DNA of 64,000 nucleotides, taken from positions 169,014,223 through 169,078,222 of the forward strand of contig OX457058.1 of NCBI GenBank assembly GCA_949752795.1, written 5' to 3'. Origin of the DNA: Hyperoodon ampullatus. Its lineage: Eukaryota > Chordata > Mammalia > Artiodactyla > Ziphiidae. Both the position numbers and the translations under genes were made by a program. The notes under the pieces were generated by a model that searched no databases, was not told the DNA's origin, and saw only the letters and a program-made list of their open reading frames with translations. This document shows positions 10,736 through 22,059 of this stretch, one piece after another (within the stretch, counting starts at the first letter, position 1; every line of letters begins with the position of its first letter).

Positions 10736-11172
10736 CTGGCAGAGTTAGCTGCAGCCCAACACCCATGCCCACTCTCTTCTCCAAGTTCATGTGAGGTGAC
10801 AGCATGCCCAGCAAAAAGACCGCACTTCTAGCCTGCTGGCCGCCAGGATCGAGTGCCTGTTAGAACACTCGTGACCAAGGCTAGGTAGGCAGCAGTGTAA
10901 CGTGGGACTTCTGGGGAGGCCACCTAGGGGGAACAGACTCAGGTACGAGGCGGGGCACCCTACTCCTTGACCACTTTCCTACGGCCTGGAATGTCAACAG
11001 GATGGCTGAAGCCCCAGCAGCCGTCTTCGGCAAGGAGGTGATCTGGAGCCTAGAAGCCAGAGCGGAGGATGGCGTGGCACAGAGAGAAAAGGGTTCTGTG
11101 CAGCTTTGTGGAGCGCACACACCAGCTCTAAGTTCCTGCATTCAGCTTCTTGCACAGGGAGAGAAATAAACA
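10736..11172. other. low-copy noncoding sequence
   Basis: I recognised nothing here. Confidence 0.35.
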
Positions 11173-11184
11173 TGGTATTTCTTT

Positions 11185-11397
11185 CTTTTTTTTTTTTTTT
11201 TTTTTTGCGGTACGCGGGCCTCTCACTCTTGTGGCCTCTCCTGTTGCGGAGCACAGGCTCCGGACGCGCAGGCTCAGCGGCCACAGCTCACAGGCCCAGC
11301 CGCTCCGCGGCATGTGGGATCTTCCCGGACCGGGGCACGAACCCGTGTCCCCTGCATCGGCAGGCGGACTCTCAACCACTGCACCACCAGGGAAGCC
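11185..11397 (-). mobile_element. CHR-family SINE, short form
   Basis: It is a complete antisense copy: a T run, GCGGTACGCGGGCC, the B-box complement gggcacgaacccgtg, and accagggaagcc at the outer end. Perfect 12-bp target duplication tggtatttcttt at 11173-11184 and 11398-11409. Confidence 0.97.
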
Positions 11398-11409
11398 TGG
11401 TATTTCTTT

Positions 11410-12300
11410 TAAGCCACCATTATTTCCAATCTGCCGCTGGCAGATGAATGCAAATCCCAATGGCTCCAGAGCGAGGCTGCAGGCGGACAGGGTGTTGGAG
11501 GACGAGAGTTGGCCAGGCAGAGGGGCTGCGGGTGGGGGTGGGGGTCCTGGAGAACTCCCCCTCCCCCCCGCCAAAAGGACAATGTCCCTGCACCCCAGAC
11601 TCATGGAGGATGTACTCAGGCCACCATACTTCTGCCTCTCTTGGAATTCTCCCTTTTTGTCCAGGTCAAGAGAATAATTTCCTATTTGTGACACTGACGA
11701 GGTTCTTCAACATTTGAGGAAGGAAGGTTCAACCTTCTCCATGGTTTCTACTCCCCCTCCTGGGAACTTAGAGTTCTTCTTTTCCATGGCAGCTAATCTC
11801 ACTTCCCTGCATGCTTTGGCTACCAAGAAGCTCAGAACTACCCTGCTGTACCCTCACAGCAGTGGGCCTGACAGGTAATATTAATCCTCCTCCGTTCCTC
11901 AGCCTCGACTTAATCCTATCTTACTAACCTTGCCTTCAGGGAAAGAGATAAGAGTGTAAACAGTAGAGTTTAGAGCCGAACACTGAAAGGCAGGAATATC
12001 CCTAGACTATGAAAGTAACAGTTTTCTCTTTCTGGGAAGAGCTAGAATGACAGACTAACAAGTTAGCACTTCATAAGTACAAGGGAAATTCTCCGGTTTA
12101 CGTATACTTTCTGACCTTTCAAAGTGGTGCTACGGGACGTATCACCCTAGTGCTGGGGGGAAAAAAAAAAGAAATTCCAAGACCCCTCACCCGGCCTCAG
12201 CCTTCGCACACCATCAAGCACAGGTTAAGAACCCTCCACAATACACAAATATGTTATTCCTCCACTCAAAGGCTCATTAGATCTTCACATACCAGTTTTG
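11410..12300. other. low-copy sequence with G-quadruplex candidate
   Basis: It holds a G-rich tract at 11522-11544. An acceptor-like tract (ccctttttgtccag) ends at about 11665 without a following donor. Otherwise nothing is recognised. Confidence 0.35.
11522..11544 (+). repeat. G-quadruplex candidate
   Basis: Four runs of G (lengths 4, 3, 5, 5) separated by loops of 4, 1 and 1 bases fit the G3+N1-7 rule. Confidence 0.6.
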
Positions 12301-12304
12301 AAAG

Positions 12305-12695
12305 TATTAAAAGATTTTTAAATAGGTGTTAGAAAACCAAAAGAGAAAAAAAAAAAGGGTATATTAGCACAGGCATAGGAAAACAAAAATGGAGGGCTTC
12401 CCTGGTGGCGCAGTGGTTGAGAGTCCGCCTGCCGATGCAGGGGACACGGGTTCGTGCCCCAGTCCGGGAAGATCCCAAATGCCACGGAGTGGCTGGGCCC
12501 GTGAGCCATGGCCGCTGAGCCTGCGCGTCCGGAGCCTGTGCTCCGCAACGGGAGAGGCCACAACAGTGAGAGGCCCGTGTACCGCAAAAAAAAAAAAAAA
12601 AAAAAAGGAAAACTTAGCAGTGGTTATTTCTGGAGAATAAAATGATAGGGAACTTTTCTAATTCATATATTTCTACAATATCTAATTATTTTCCA
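12305..12695 (+). mobile_element. old L1 3' relic interrupted by a CHR SINE
   Basis: To the right of the SINE, gcagtggttatttctggaga and the atatttctacaatatctaat series resemble an L1M 3' UTR. The left side is A-rich and less clear. Confidence 0.4.
12394..12606 (+). mobile_element. CHR-family SINE, short form
   Basis: Full-length copy from gggcttccctggtggcgcag to GTACCGC followed by 21 A. The uninterrupted tail suggests a fairly recent insertion. I could not define an exact target duplication because both flanks are A-rich. Confidence 0.96.
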
Positions 12696-12734
12696 CTGAT
12701 TTCCAAAGATTCAGCGGTAAGATGCGCCTATAAG

Positions 12735-13090
12735 CCAGAAGGCACGCCAGGCTGACACAGCCCCCAGAAGAAGACATGGTCCACAGCCTTAAGGAGCTTC
12801 CAGAGAAGAGGAGAAGCTGCCAGAATATGTGATTATGCCATGGAATGGGAGCTTCTGTGCCTAGAGGGTTGGGGGCACAGGGTGGAGGGGCCCAGATGAG
12901 GGAGAGGCTCTCTGGGCCTGGGGGGCCCAGGAAGGCTTTGAGGAGCTAGTGGCAGTGAGCTGGGCCACACAGATAAATAAGTGTCCACCAGATGGAACAG
13001 GAGGAAGGCCACGGCGGGTTCCCGGGACAGGATACATGGAGGAGCAGGCTGAGGCTCTGCAGAGGGTGCTCTGGGGTGCACGTGAGGGCG
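12735..13090 (-). mobile_element. L2 relic
   Basis: The series agccttaaggagcttccaga, gggcccaggaaggctttgag and ggcagtgagctgggcc matches antisense L2. ORFs of 148 and 162 codons on the minus strand here carry no domain. Confidence 0.55.
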
Positions 13091-13321
13091 TGGCCCGGGC
13101 TGGGCTCCCCAGAGTGAGAACCAACGGCTAAAGGCTTTGTGGATCCCTCCAAGGGAAGGGTCTTCGCCCTGTACGCTGGGCCATGCAGCCACGCTGTGAC
13201 AAGACAGAGCCTGTCTGGGAAAGAGCCCTTGGGCAGCAGATGGGCCAGTCCAGGAGAGAGGTGGAAGACACCCGGGCAAAGGAACGGCAAGGAAGCGCTG
13301 GTTTCAGAGATGATGCACAAG

Positions 13322-13725
13322 CAGCAGTGGGGTGTAGAGGTTATGAGATGGACCAGAGCCTGCGTGCTGGGCTCGGCTCTGCCCCACGCCGGCTCAGAGG
13401 CTGGGGCGAGCTCTCTCTGACTCAGTTTCCTCATCCGTAAAGCAGGGATAATAGAAGTTTATCCACTGGGACCTCCCTGGCGGTCCAGTGGTTAGGACTC
13501 AGCGCTCTCACTGCCGAGGGCCCAGGTTCAATCCCTGGTCGGGGAACTAAGATCCCGCAAGCCACGCGGCACAGCCAAAAACAAAAACCAAACAAACAAA
13601 AAGTTTATCCATCAAATAGACCTAAGAATTGCACTAAATGATAGTCCTTCTCTGGATTGTTGTGGGGATTAAATTAGTTAACGTACGTAAGCGCTTAGAG
13701 AAGTTCCCAGAACACAGTAAGGCCG
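13322..13725 (+). mobile_element. MIR SINE split by a CHR SINE
   Basis: The left part has gtgtagaggttatgagatgg, ctgactcagtttcctcatcc and agcagggataatagaag. The right part (from 13612) has ttgttgtggggattaaatta and taagcgcttagagaag, then cccagaacacagtaag. The two halves join collinearly across the SINE at 13468-13600. Confidence 0.85.
13468..13600 (+). mobile_element. CHR-1-type SINE inserted in MIR
   Basis: It begins gggacctccctggcggtcca, with B-box ggttcaatccc and tail ccaaaaacaaaaacc. Target duplication aagtttatcca is perfect at 13455-13465 and 13601-13611. Confidence 0.95.
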
Positions 13726-14284
13726 CGTCCACACTGCTTTGATCATCTCCTCGACACCGTTACAATGACCACTCCTAGGGAAGGACCAATAGGAACCCAA
13801 GCAATTCACGCATATCCCGGGTTTCTAACAGCCACCGGCGGCCCTGGAGTCAGCAGGAAGATAGCAGGGCCCCAAGGACCTGCCCCAGTGCTGCCTCTCA
13901 TTCGCCTCCCAGGGGCTGGGAGCGCAGGGGCCAGACCCAGAAGCTGGGCCCATCCACTAGCAGCACCCCAACCCACCTCTGAATGGCCCACTGAGAGGTT
14001 AAGAACAAGGGCTAGTCCTTACTTTACAGAGACATGTAGTGACACATTCATGGATGAACTGACAGAATGGTGAGACTGGCCTCAAACTGTCCAAGTGGGG
14101 AACGAGGTCTCCAGGAAGTGATACCGGCCAGGTGGTCACGGACACCAAGCTGAGCGATGGGCACACAGGGTGCCCCATACCGCCCTCCCGAATCTGCTAT
14201 GTCACGTGAGTCTTCCATAATAGAAAGTTCTCGGCTCAGTCCTTCATTCACTCACCCAGCAAACACAGAGCACACGCAGGGCCA
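13726..14284. other. low-copy noncoding sequence
   Basis: I recognised nothing. The 102-codon ORF at 13765 has no domain. Confidence 0.35.
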
Positions 14285-14885
14285 GGTGCTGCCCTCATCA
14301 GAGACACTGCAGCATTATTTACAATAGCCAGGACATGGAAGCAACCTAAATTGTCCATCGGCAGATGAATGGATAAAGAAGATGTGGTACATATATACAA
14401 CAGAATACTACTCAGCCATGAAAAGGAACAAAATTGGGTCATTTGTAGAGATGTGGATGGACCTAGAGACTGTCATACAGAGTGAAGTAAGTCAGAAAGA
14501 GAAAAACAAGTATCGTATATTAATGCATATATGTGGAATTTAGAAAAATGGTACAGATGAACCTATTTGTAGGGCAGGAATAGAGACACAGATGTAGAGA
14601 ACGGACGTGTGGACACGGGGGGGAAGGGGGGTGGGATGAATTGGGAGATTGGGATTGACATATATACACTACCATGTGTGAAATAGATAGCTAGTGGGAA
14701 CCTGCTGTATAGCGCAGGGAGCTCAGCTGGGTGCTCTGTGATGACCTAGAGGGGTGGGATGGGGGGGCTAGGTCCAAGAGGGAGGGGATGTATACATACA
14801 TAGAGCTGATTCACTTCATTGTACAGCAGAAACGAACACAACATTGTAAAGAAACTATACCCAAATAAATAAATAAATACAATGA
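14285..14885 (+). mobile_element. L1 ORF2 end and 3' UTR, artiodactyl type
   Basis: It begins in the ORF2 3' end (aatagccaggacatggaagc, gaatactactcagccatgaa) and runs through a G-rich 3' UTR (runs at about 14618-14635 and 14760-14767) to cattgtaaagaaactatacc followed by aaataaataaataa. It is truncated at the 5' end and better preserved than the other L1 relics here. No reading frame survives. Confidence 0.9.
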
Positions 14886-14889
14886 GATA

Positions 14890-15305
14890 TACCATGAAGA
14901 GAAAAAAAAAAAGACAGAGGAGGGTTCTGGCCCAGGAGCACGCGTCCACAGGCAGCTCCAGTTTGGGGGGAGGGCGTCCGCTGGGGGAGCAGGGAAGCTG
15001 TCACTGGCAAGGTGACATCTGAACAGGTCTAACAGCACAAACAGAAACGTGAGAGTGGGGAGGGGGCTGGAGAGGGAGATGCCAGCTTCTTAGCCACCGA
15101 AAGATTTAAGGACGTTTCGTGATCCGGGAAACAGCAGAAGGCAACGCCCGTCTCCACTCCTGCTTTCCCAGTGCCAGCTGCGCAGCCGGGGTCCTCAAGT
15201 CAATTCACCATTTCACACAGAGCCTCAGCCCCAGGAGGTGCACCCTCCCCAACTCAAATGGGCACCAACTATTTGCAATGGAGCTTCTGCAACTGGAAAC
15301 GTGCT
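14890..15305. other. low-copy sequence, possible antisense L2
   Basis: aaggtgacatctgaacaggt at about 15018 recalls antisense L2. The rest is unassigned. Confidence 0.3.
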
Positions 15306-15309
15306 GCCG

Positions 15310-15402
15310 ACTCACCTGGGGACGTGGATTCGGCAGCTCTGGGCTGGCCCTGTAACCGGCTCCCAGGCAATGGCTGGCGCACCACACTTTGAGTAACACT
15401 CT
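15310..15402 (+). mobile_element. MER5A-like fragment
   Basis: ctcacctggggacgtggatt and the terminal accacactttgagtaacact match the 3' half of a MER5A-type MITE, with the terminal repeat decayed. Confidence 0.45.
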
Positions 15403-16189
15403 AGACAACTTCACCCCAGAACAACCTCAAAACAGGTGGCTACTTTCAAAGCGGAACCTTTGCTTCTGGCTCTTTCTATCCCTTTTAACCCCTTCCTATT
15501 TGCCATGCTCCTTCTTCCTTTTGCATTTACCTGCTTACGTGTTGTACCCCCCGAGGTGGCCAGTGAAATCGGAAGGCCCACCAACGGCAGAGGGACGAGG
15601 AGATGGAGCCCTGACTCGGTGTGGACCAGTGTTGCAGCCGGGGTGGGGGTGGGCTGGGAGTGGGTGCCTGGCCCCCGCAGAGCCCACCCCGGCACCCGGA
15701 TTCCAGCTTCCCTGGCCGGAGTGCTTTCTGTTTAAGGACTTACTCAAGTTGACTCAGTGAGTCAAAGGCCAGGAAAGAACACCCCAGAACTGAGGCTCAC
15801 AGCCCTCTGAAGCCACGCAGGACTGCACTGACGCCGGAGATGGTTGCTATTTGTAACAGCAAGCCTAAAAAGCTCAAGAATAAAAATAAAACTGGCGGAA
15901 CTGAAACCATTCAGCAGACGTCGACAGCACTTACATCGTCATTTTCCCACGCTGCCCTCCAAAACATGACCTCTTATGCACAGCTACTGTGAACAGCTGG
16001 TGCGCTCCCCAACATGTAATACTTCCCCAGCCCCATGTATCATTATTATAAAAATACTTTGATGATCATGCTTACAGATAAATGTGACTAACTCCATTCA
16101 TTAAATATATGTTAAGTAAATAAGAATAAAAACAACTTTCAAAGTTTTGAAAATGATACAAATATCTGTGTTTCAAATTTAAAAAAATA
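15403..16189. other. low-copy sequence becoming AT-rich
   Basis: I recognised nothing. The last 150 bases are AT-rich and may be an unrecognised old repeat. Confidence 0.3.
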
Positions 16190-16198
16190 AAATCTATC

Positions 16199-16375
16199 TT
16201 TTTTTTTTTAGCTTTGGAAAAAAAATTTTTTTTACAACTTTATTGGAGTATAATTGCTTTACAATGGTATGTTAGTTTCTGCTTTATAACAAAGTGAATC
16301 AGTTATACATATACATCTGTTCCCATATCGCTTCCCTCTTGCGTCTCCCTCCCTCCCACCCTCCCTAGCCCACCC
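16199..16375 (-). mobile_element. 5'-truncated L1 3' end
   Basis: The plus strand begins with a T run, then acaactttattggagtataa, ttgctttacaatggtatgtt and gcttccctcttgcgtctccc. This is the reverse complement of a young artiodactyl L1 3' UTR. Only about 175 bp was inserted. Target duplication aaatctatc is perfect at 16190-16198 and 16376-16384. Confidence 0.9.
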
Positions 16376-16384
16376 AAATCTATC

Positions 16385-19110
16385 ATTTAAAAAGGAATTC
16401 AGTTAAAATCCACAACAGTTAGAAACCTAAAAGTGTTACTTTGGCAGGGGGACAGAAAGATCACATTCTTTGCGCAACATATTTTTCTAAGCAGCACAGT
16501 TTCACCTGCAGCTGTATCCCCCGCCCTACGCACATATAAACCACACCGTTCATAACAAAGGATCCGGGAAAATTAGCCCACAATCCTTGCACTTCTATTA
16601 GCCGTCTTAGGTCCTGTGTGCTAAGTGTCATCCCAATTTAAAGATGAGGAAAGTGAGATCACACACAGTCAGAAAACAGACTAAAGGAAACTCAAACCCA
16701 GACCTCTGGATTCCACGTGGAGGCTGAACTCAGCCAAGAACAATCTATATCCCAATTATGGTCCCAAACAGCCTCGTGGAAACATTCTGTGCAGAGCCAA
16801 CTCCCAGTCCCATGGCCACCCTCCCTGGAGGTGCTGAGGTCTGCTGCCAGAGGTCAGCATCAGAGTCATACTCAGGTGGCCTTCAGGAAGCCCCTGCCCA
16901 TAAGGAAGTGGCCAGCTGGCTGCCTTGGGTTCTTCCAGCTGCAAGGATGTCAGGAGCCCAAGAAACACCAAGGCAGCCGATATTCCCCAAGCTCCTTACA
17001 CTGGGTTCCAGAGCACCCAGCAGAGGGAGCAGATGGAAGGAAGCATGTTCACAGGTGTCCAGCCCTACCTGGGCCCCAGCTACCTGGAAATAAAATCCAG
17101 GAGGCACCAAGGTCAGCCAGCTGGGCCACCCTGGAGACAGAGTGGGTGGCAGAGGGAACCCAGCTGGGGATTAATCATTTGACACCTTGAACAACGTACT
17201 TCTTAAAACAATTTTTGAATCGTGGAAATATTAACTAAATAACATACATTTTTTAAAGGTGAATGGAGAACCCAGCACCTATAATCCCTGGAGGAAGGCG
17301 GACCGCTCACTCAGCCATGTGACTCTCCTTCCCGCTCTCAGCGCGGAAGCCGCTACTGAACTTAGCTGCCCGCCTTCAACACACCTGTCTGAACCAGCGT
17401 TCGCTCCCCGCTGCTGCTCCTGAGCCCCCCAGTCTGAGGACTGACTCTGCACTCTCTGTCACCCCCCCAACCCAGGCACCACACCCTGCCCTCTGTGTCC
17501 CCTGCCATCCACTACTGCATCCATTCCAGCCAGACCCAGGGTCCCCGTTAGGCTCCAGCCCCAGCCGCCAACCAGAAGACCCAGCTCTTCACCCTCCAGC
17601 CCGGCCTGTCTAATCCCCCACCGTGTGCCCTCCCAGCGGGACCTTCTCCCCCATCGCCTCTAACTGGCGTGCACACCTCTCCCGCCGAGAAGCCGTTTGA
17701 TGCCCCCAGCATCCCACGGTCAGCTCACCCGGCCCTCCTGTGGGCCGGCCCTGCCGCCCTCTTGACCTGGCTGCTTCCCGACCCCCTCACGGCCGAGGCC
17801 TCGGCACTTCCACACCATTTGGCAGTCAAAAGACCCCCTTTCCCAGCCCCTGGGTCCCGTACAGGCCGTGCTCCCTGCCCGAAATGACAGTCAAACGCCT
17901 CACCTCCCCACCCACACGTACGCCTCGTTATTCCTGTATCAAGAGGCATCAACTTCCCCGTAAGGCACCCCCCCACCGCCTGCCCACTCCCTGCTTTCAT
18001 GCCTGCTGCCCCTGTGTCCTTGCAGGGTCCACAAAGGCACAGACAAGCCCTCCCACCCTCCAGGCTTGCCCGCGTGCTCGGGGCCCCTGTCACTGCACCC
18101 CTCCCACTCCAGATGCCCAGCACCCAGTCCTCTGTAAGCCCTGGGCATGTGGCCTGCTCTTGGCGTCTTTCTGTCTGTCTCTCTTCCTTAGTCTTTCCTC
18201 TTCTGCTTTATCCTCTGCCACCCAACCCCCTGCCCTGAATGCTTTGTGCAGAAAGGGGCAGACGAACACACAAAGAACTCCAACATCCCAGGCAGGCAAC
18301 AACGCTGCAGGAACCCCCAGGAAAAGCTGCAGCCCACCCTTCACTCTTTTGCAAGCCGGGGAAATGTATTTACTTCCTCACCGGCTTGAGAAACAGTGGC
18401 TGCTCCAGAGACTGGGGTTTCGTAATGTCTGAATTCTCAAGGAATTTGTAAGGAGGACAATGAATGTCGCTCGAACCAGCAACTGTACTTCTCCCACTTA
18501 CAGCTTGCTCATTTGCATTTTAAACTAAGACTCCAACCCCTCTCGTGCTAACAGCCATCTCCCTCTCCCCTGGCGCTTTGCAGACAACTGGGGAAAGACA
18601 GCCCTGGGAACCTGGCGGGCAGGGGGTGGGATGCGATGTACATGTTCCTGAGGATGCCAAGGCTGGAGGTGGGCAGGGCAGTAGGCACGTTGCTCTCTCT
18701 GGATCTTCTTCCACTAAATTCAGGGGTGCCCTAGACAGGGGCGATGGGGTCCAGGGACGGAGAACCCACAGGCTTCCCTCCCAGGCCTTCCCCACAGATC
18801 AGGTCAGAGTGGAAAATGCTCCCCAGGGAAGGCGTCCTGCAAGGCTGATGCAAGCCTCCTGCCCAGCCCTCAGCAGAGCCCCAGGCCACAGATGACCCGA
18901 GTGGCCAAGGAATGTTTTCTCCCAACAAAGGTTCACTGGGTGGAAGGGCCGTGATGGCTGTGCCGTGCTCAACACTTGGTCACTTTAGCACCTAGTCGTT
19001 TCGGGAGCAGAAGGGCCTCGGGAGCAGGTCCAGCCCTGACCGGGGCTGTGGGCTTGAACCTACCTCTCAGCCGGGCTCTGTCAGGTGGACAAGGCTCATC
19101 GCCACTAGCC
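16385..19110. other. low-copy GC-rich sequence
   Basis: It contains a C-rich, ORF-dense section (17300-18330). The longest ORF is 230 codons (plus, 17740-18432), rich in Pro, Ser and His with a 132-codon ORF opposite. I found no domain and no paired splice sites. A scrap similar to L2 may lie near 17700. Confidence 0.35.
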
Positions 19111-19111
19111 A

Positions 19112-19330
19112 GGCTCACCGTGCCCTCCTCCAGGAAGGAAGCCTTCCTGACTTACCAAGCGGGGTAAGGACCCTCCTCTGTGCCTGTGCCCATGATCCCC
19201 ACCACTTTGGCCCCTGGCTGCCAACGGCAGACTTCAGAGGGCTGCAGGGATGTGGCCTGGGCCCCTGTGAGTCCCTGGCACCTGCAGCCTGGTACACAGC
19301 AGGCACCCAGTAAAGGTTTGCTGAATCCTG
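19112..19330 (+). mobile_element. L2 3'-end fragment
   Basis: cctccaggaaggaagccttc begins the match. It ends with tggtacacagcaggcaccca then gtaaaggtttgctgaatcc, the L2 3' terminus pattern. Confidence 0.6.
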
Positions 19331-19945
19331 CTGCAACGGGGGGCCCAGTCTTCCCAATCGGTACCTGCCGGCTATGAGGGGCCCTCACCTCATTGGCTCA
19401 GCAAGGCCAATTGTTAACGCCTGAAATGGAGGAGTCAAGGGGCCCTGTGCGTCCAGCACCCTCATCACAAGAGTACAGAAGAGACAACTGAGGCAAACAG
19501 GTACCGGCGACCGTCACTGTCATGACAGGTAGCCCCCGAGGACACAGGGGTGGAGGGCATCTTGTCCCACTCTCCCCCTGTGCTCTAGTCGAGTCCCAGC
19601 ACTGATCACAGAGCAGGACTTCCATTCCTCCCAGCCCTGCTGGGCTCGGGCTCAGCTGGGGCTTCTCACGCTACCTGAGCAGGTAACGGCAGGTCTTTAT
19701 TATTATCAAGCATCACTTGGCCCAAGAGACCCACGTTAGGAGAGGTCAGCTGGCCTGCAGACAAGCCCACCGCCAAAGCCTTTCTGAGTCTCAGCAGACA
19801 CACAGGCCCCAGAGGCCGAGTGGCCCAGTCCCAGCGGGGCCTCTGATGGCCTGAGAGCCAGGCTGCTGTCCCCCCCTCCGAGGCGGTGTCTGCCTCAGAG
19901 CCTGGTTCTTGGAAGCAAACGGGGTAACGCTCTAAAGCAGTGGCC
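19331..19945. other. low-copy noncoding sequence
   Basis: I recognised nothing. Confidence 0.35.
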
Positions 19946-19949
19946 TTCA

Positions 19950-20780
19950 AACCAAAGCCCCCAAAACAAATGTTTAAAACTATATATCAATTTGCACATT
20001 TTCAAGTTGACATCTAAAATTTCTCATCGTAAGTTTAAATACTTGTAGAGGATGTAATTTCCAACATATTGTAAATATTAACATTTCAGAATGAAACTGT
20101 TACTGTTTCTCTTTTAAATGGATCTAGTGGAATCTAAATACCATAGCGATTTGAGATCCACCATCATCCCTCTTAAAGTTACAGAATCGGACGCTTCGTA
20201 AACACGTGGAAAGATAGCAAGGCCCCTTCTGCCTCCTCAAACTCCAATTTCCAATCCACATCCCTCGAGATGTTTCCACTATCAGTGTATTTCATGTTGG
20301 AAGGCCTTTCATTGATTAGTCTATCGTAGTATGAGGCCAAAAAAAAAAGAATATAAATGGCTTAATTTTTTAATTTCATGTGACCATAAAGCTCTAAGTG
20401 TCAAAATTTTCCTTCTGGATTGAATTATTATTACAATTACTATTAGTACATAATTGATCAATATAACAGAAATATATTATAAATTTGTATAAGTAATAAT
20501 CATAAAAATTAAACCTTATTAGAAATACATCTCAGAAGAGATGAATGGTAATTTTTAAAGAGTATTTCACGTATCCAGAGATGACTATTACCGACTGCTA
20601 GAATAAAGCAGTGTTTATTATCAGTTCTATCTCCATTTTTCAATTTTTATAGTGCTGAAACCACCTATTCAAATAAATTTTAGAAATGGAAAGGAAAGAG
20701 ATTTACCATAGCAAATTCTCTGAATTCCTTTAGAATTATATGGCAAGAATTACAGTAATTTATTATCAAAACTCATTTTG
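19950..20780. other. AT-rich block without a recognised repeat
   Basis: Base composition changes abruptly to AT-rich for about 830 bp, with many TTATTA and AATTAT motifs. The flanks are GC-rich. I could not match it to L1, L2 or an LTR. There is no long ORF and no poly(A)-plus-duplication signature. It may be a very old repeat or a matrix-attachment-like segment. Confidence 0.5.
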
Positions 20781-20979
20781 AATGTTCTATCATCTGACAA
20801 CTCAATCAGGCCCTCTTTCAATTCTGTTGCAAGCAAAGAACTGGAACTACCTCACCTGCCCAGGATCCTAACAACCAGTCACATGGCGCCCAAGAAGGAT
20901 GTATGCCCTGGGGTCACACATCACGTTCAGATCTGCCTGTGGGTAATGAGAGTGTGTGCTTCTCCTGTAGACAACCAGC

Positions 20980-21195
20980 TTCCAGTATGCCAGGCACAGT
21001 GCCAACTGCTTTACCCAAATTAATGCAATTTGTCCTCACAACAATCCCAGGGGACAGGCACCACTATTATCCCCATTTTACAGACAGGGAGCCTGAGGCA
21101 CCTGGGGGTTAGGAAACTGGCCCTAGGTCAGACGGTCGGAAACATGAACCCAGGCCATCTGGCTCCCACTCCCACTACATGCACTGCCTCCGTAG
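20980..21195 (-). mobile_element. MIR SINE, nearly complete
   Basis: It reads atgccaggcacagtgccaac, then gtcctcacaacaatcccagg, then attatccccattttacagac, then ggaaactggccctaggtcag. This is the best preserved antisense MIR in the window. Confidence 0.85.
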
Positions 21196-21545
21196 AGATG
21201 GATGGAGGGCCGACGGGAGAGTTTACGAGCTCCTTCCCAAGCAGATCAGCTGTGGGAACTAACACATGCGGAGGCTGAGGATCTGCAAGAGTTCCTTTCT
21301 TAAATGTGCTCCCACCCCCTCCTTGGAGAGGTTACATACAAATGCTTCCTTCCAGTAAATGGCACCATTGCCTGGTATACAGTAGTGCCCAATAGATGGT
21401 AGCACCCAGAGTGTTACTACTGCCATTCAGTAGCTGGAAGAACAACTCTTGTGACCAAGACAAACACTGCAGGTCTTACCATCATTTTACAGTCTTGGTT
21501 CCTGACCCTAGGTCCCAGAATGCTTTTTTTTAAAATAGTAGCCAG

Positions 21546-21735
21546 GGGCTTCCCTGGTGGTGCAGTAGTTGAGAGTCCACCTGCCGGTGCAGGGGACACG
21601 GGTTCATGCCCTGGTCCGGGAAGATCCCACATGCCGTGGAGCGGCTGGGCCCGTGAGCCATGGCCGCTGAGCCTGCGCGTCCGGAGCCTGTGCTCCTCAA
21701 CGGGAGAGGCCACAACAGTGAGAGGCCCGTGTACC

Positions 21736-21764
<29 letters not shown>
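21546..21764 (+). mobile_element. CHR-family SINE, short form, long poly(A)
   Basis: Complete copy with 31 uninterrupted A (21738-21768, which merges with the duplication). Perfect 13-bp target duplication aaaatagtagcca at 21532-21544 and 21765-21777. The tail length marks it as one of the youngest insertions here. Confidence 0.97.
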
Positions 21765-21770
<6 letters not shown>

Positions 21771-21855
21771 GTAGCCAAAGCCCAGGTAATAACAGGTATG
21801 GAAGCAGGTAGTAAACCAAGCCATCTATTAACATGCAGGGGAGACCCAGTTATCA

Positions 21856-22055
21856 GAAAAACCATGGGCTTTACAGACAAACCAGCCGCACTCAAATCCA
21901 ACTGGACTGCTTACCAGCTGAGTTCCCTGAGGGAATTCACAACATTCTGAGCCTGTTTCCTAATCTCTAAAATGGACGTGAAAACACCACTCACATTACC
22001 AGGTGGCTGCACAAAATGGGACAATGTCCTTCAGAGCACCTGACACAGGAAACAC
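21856..22055 (+). mobile_element. MIR SINE
   Basis: gactgcttaccagctgagtt, ctgagcctgtttcctaatct and ctaaaatggacgtgaaaaca occur in MIR order. The end agagcacctgacacaggaaa fits the 3' part. Confidence 0.7.
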
Positions 22056-22059
22056 TGGG

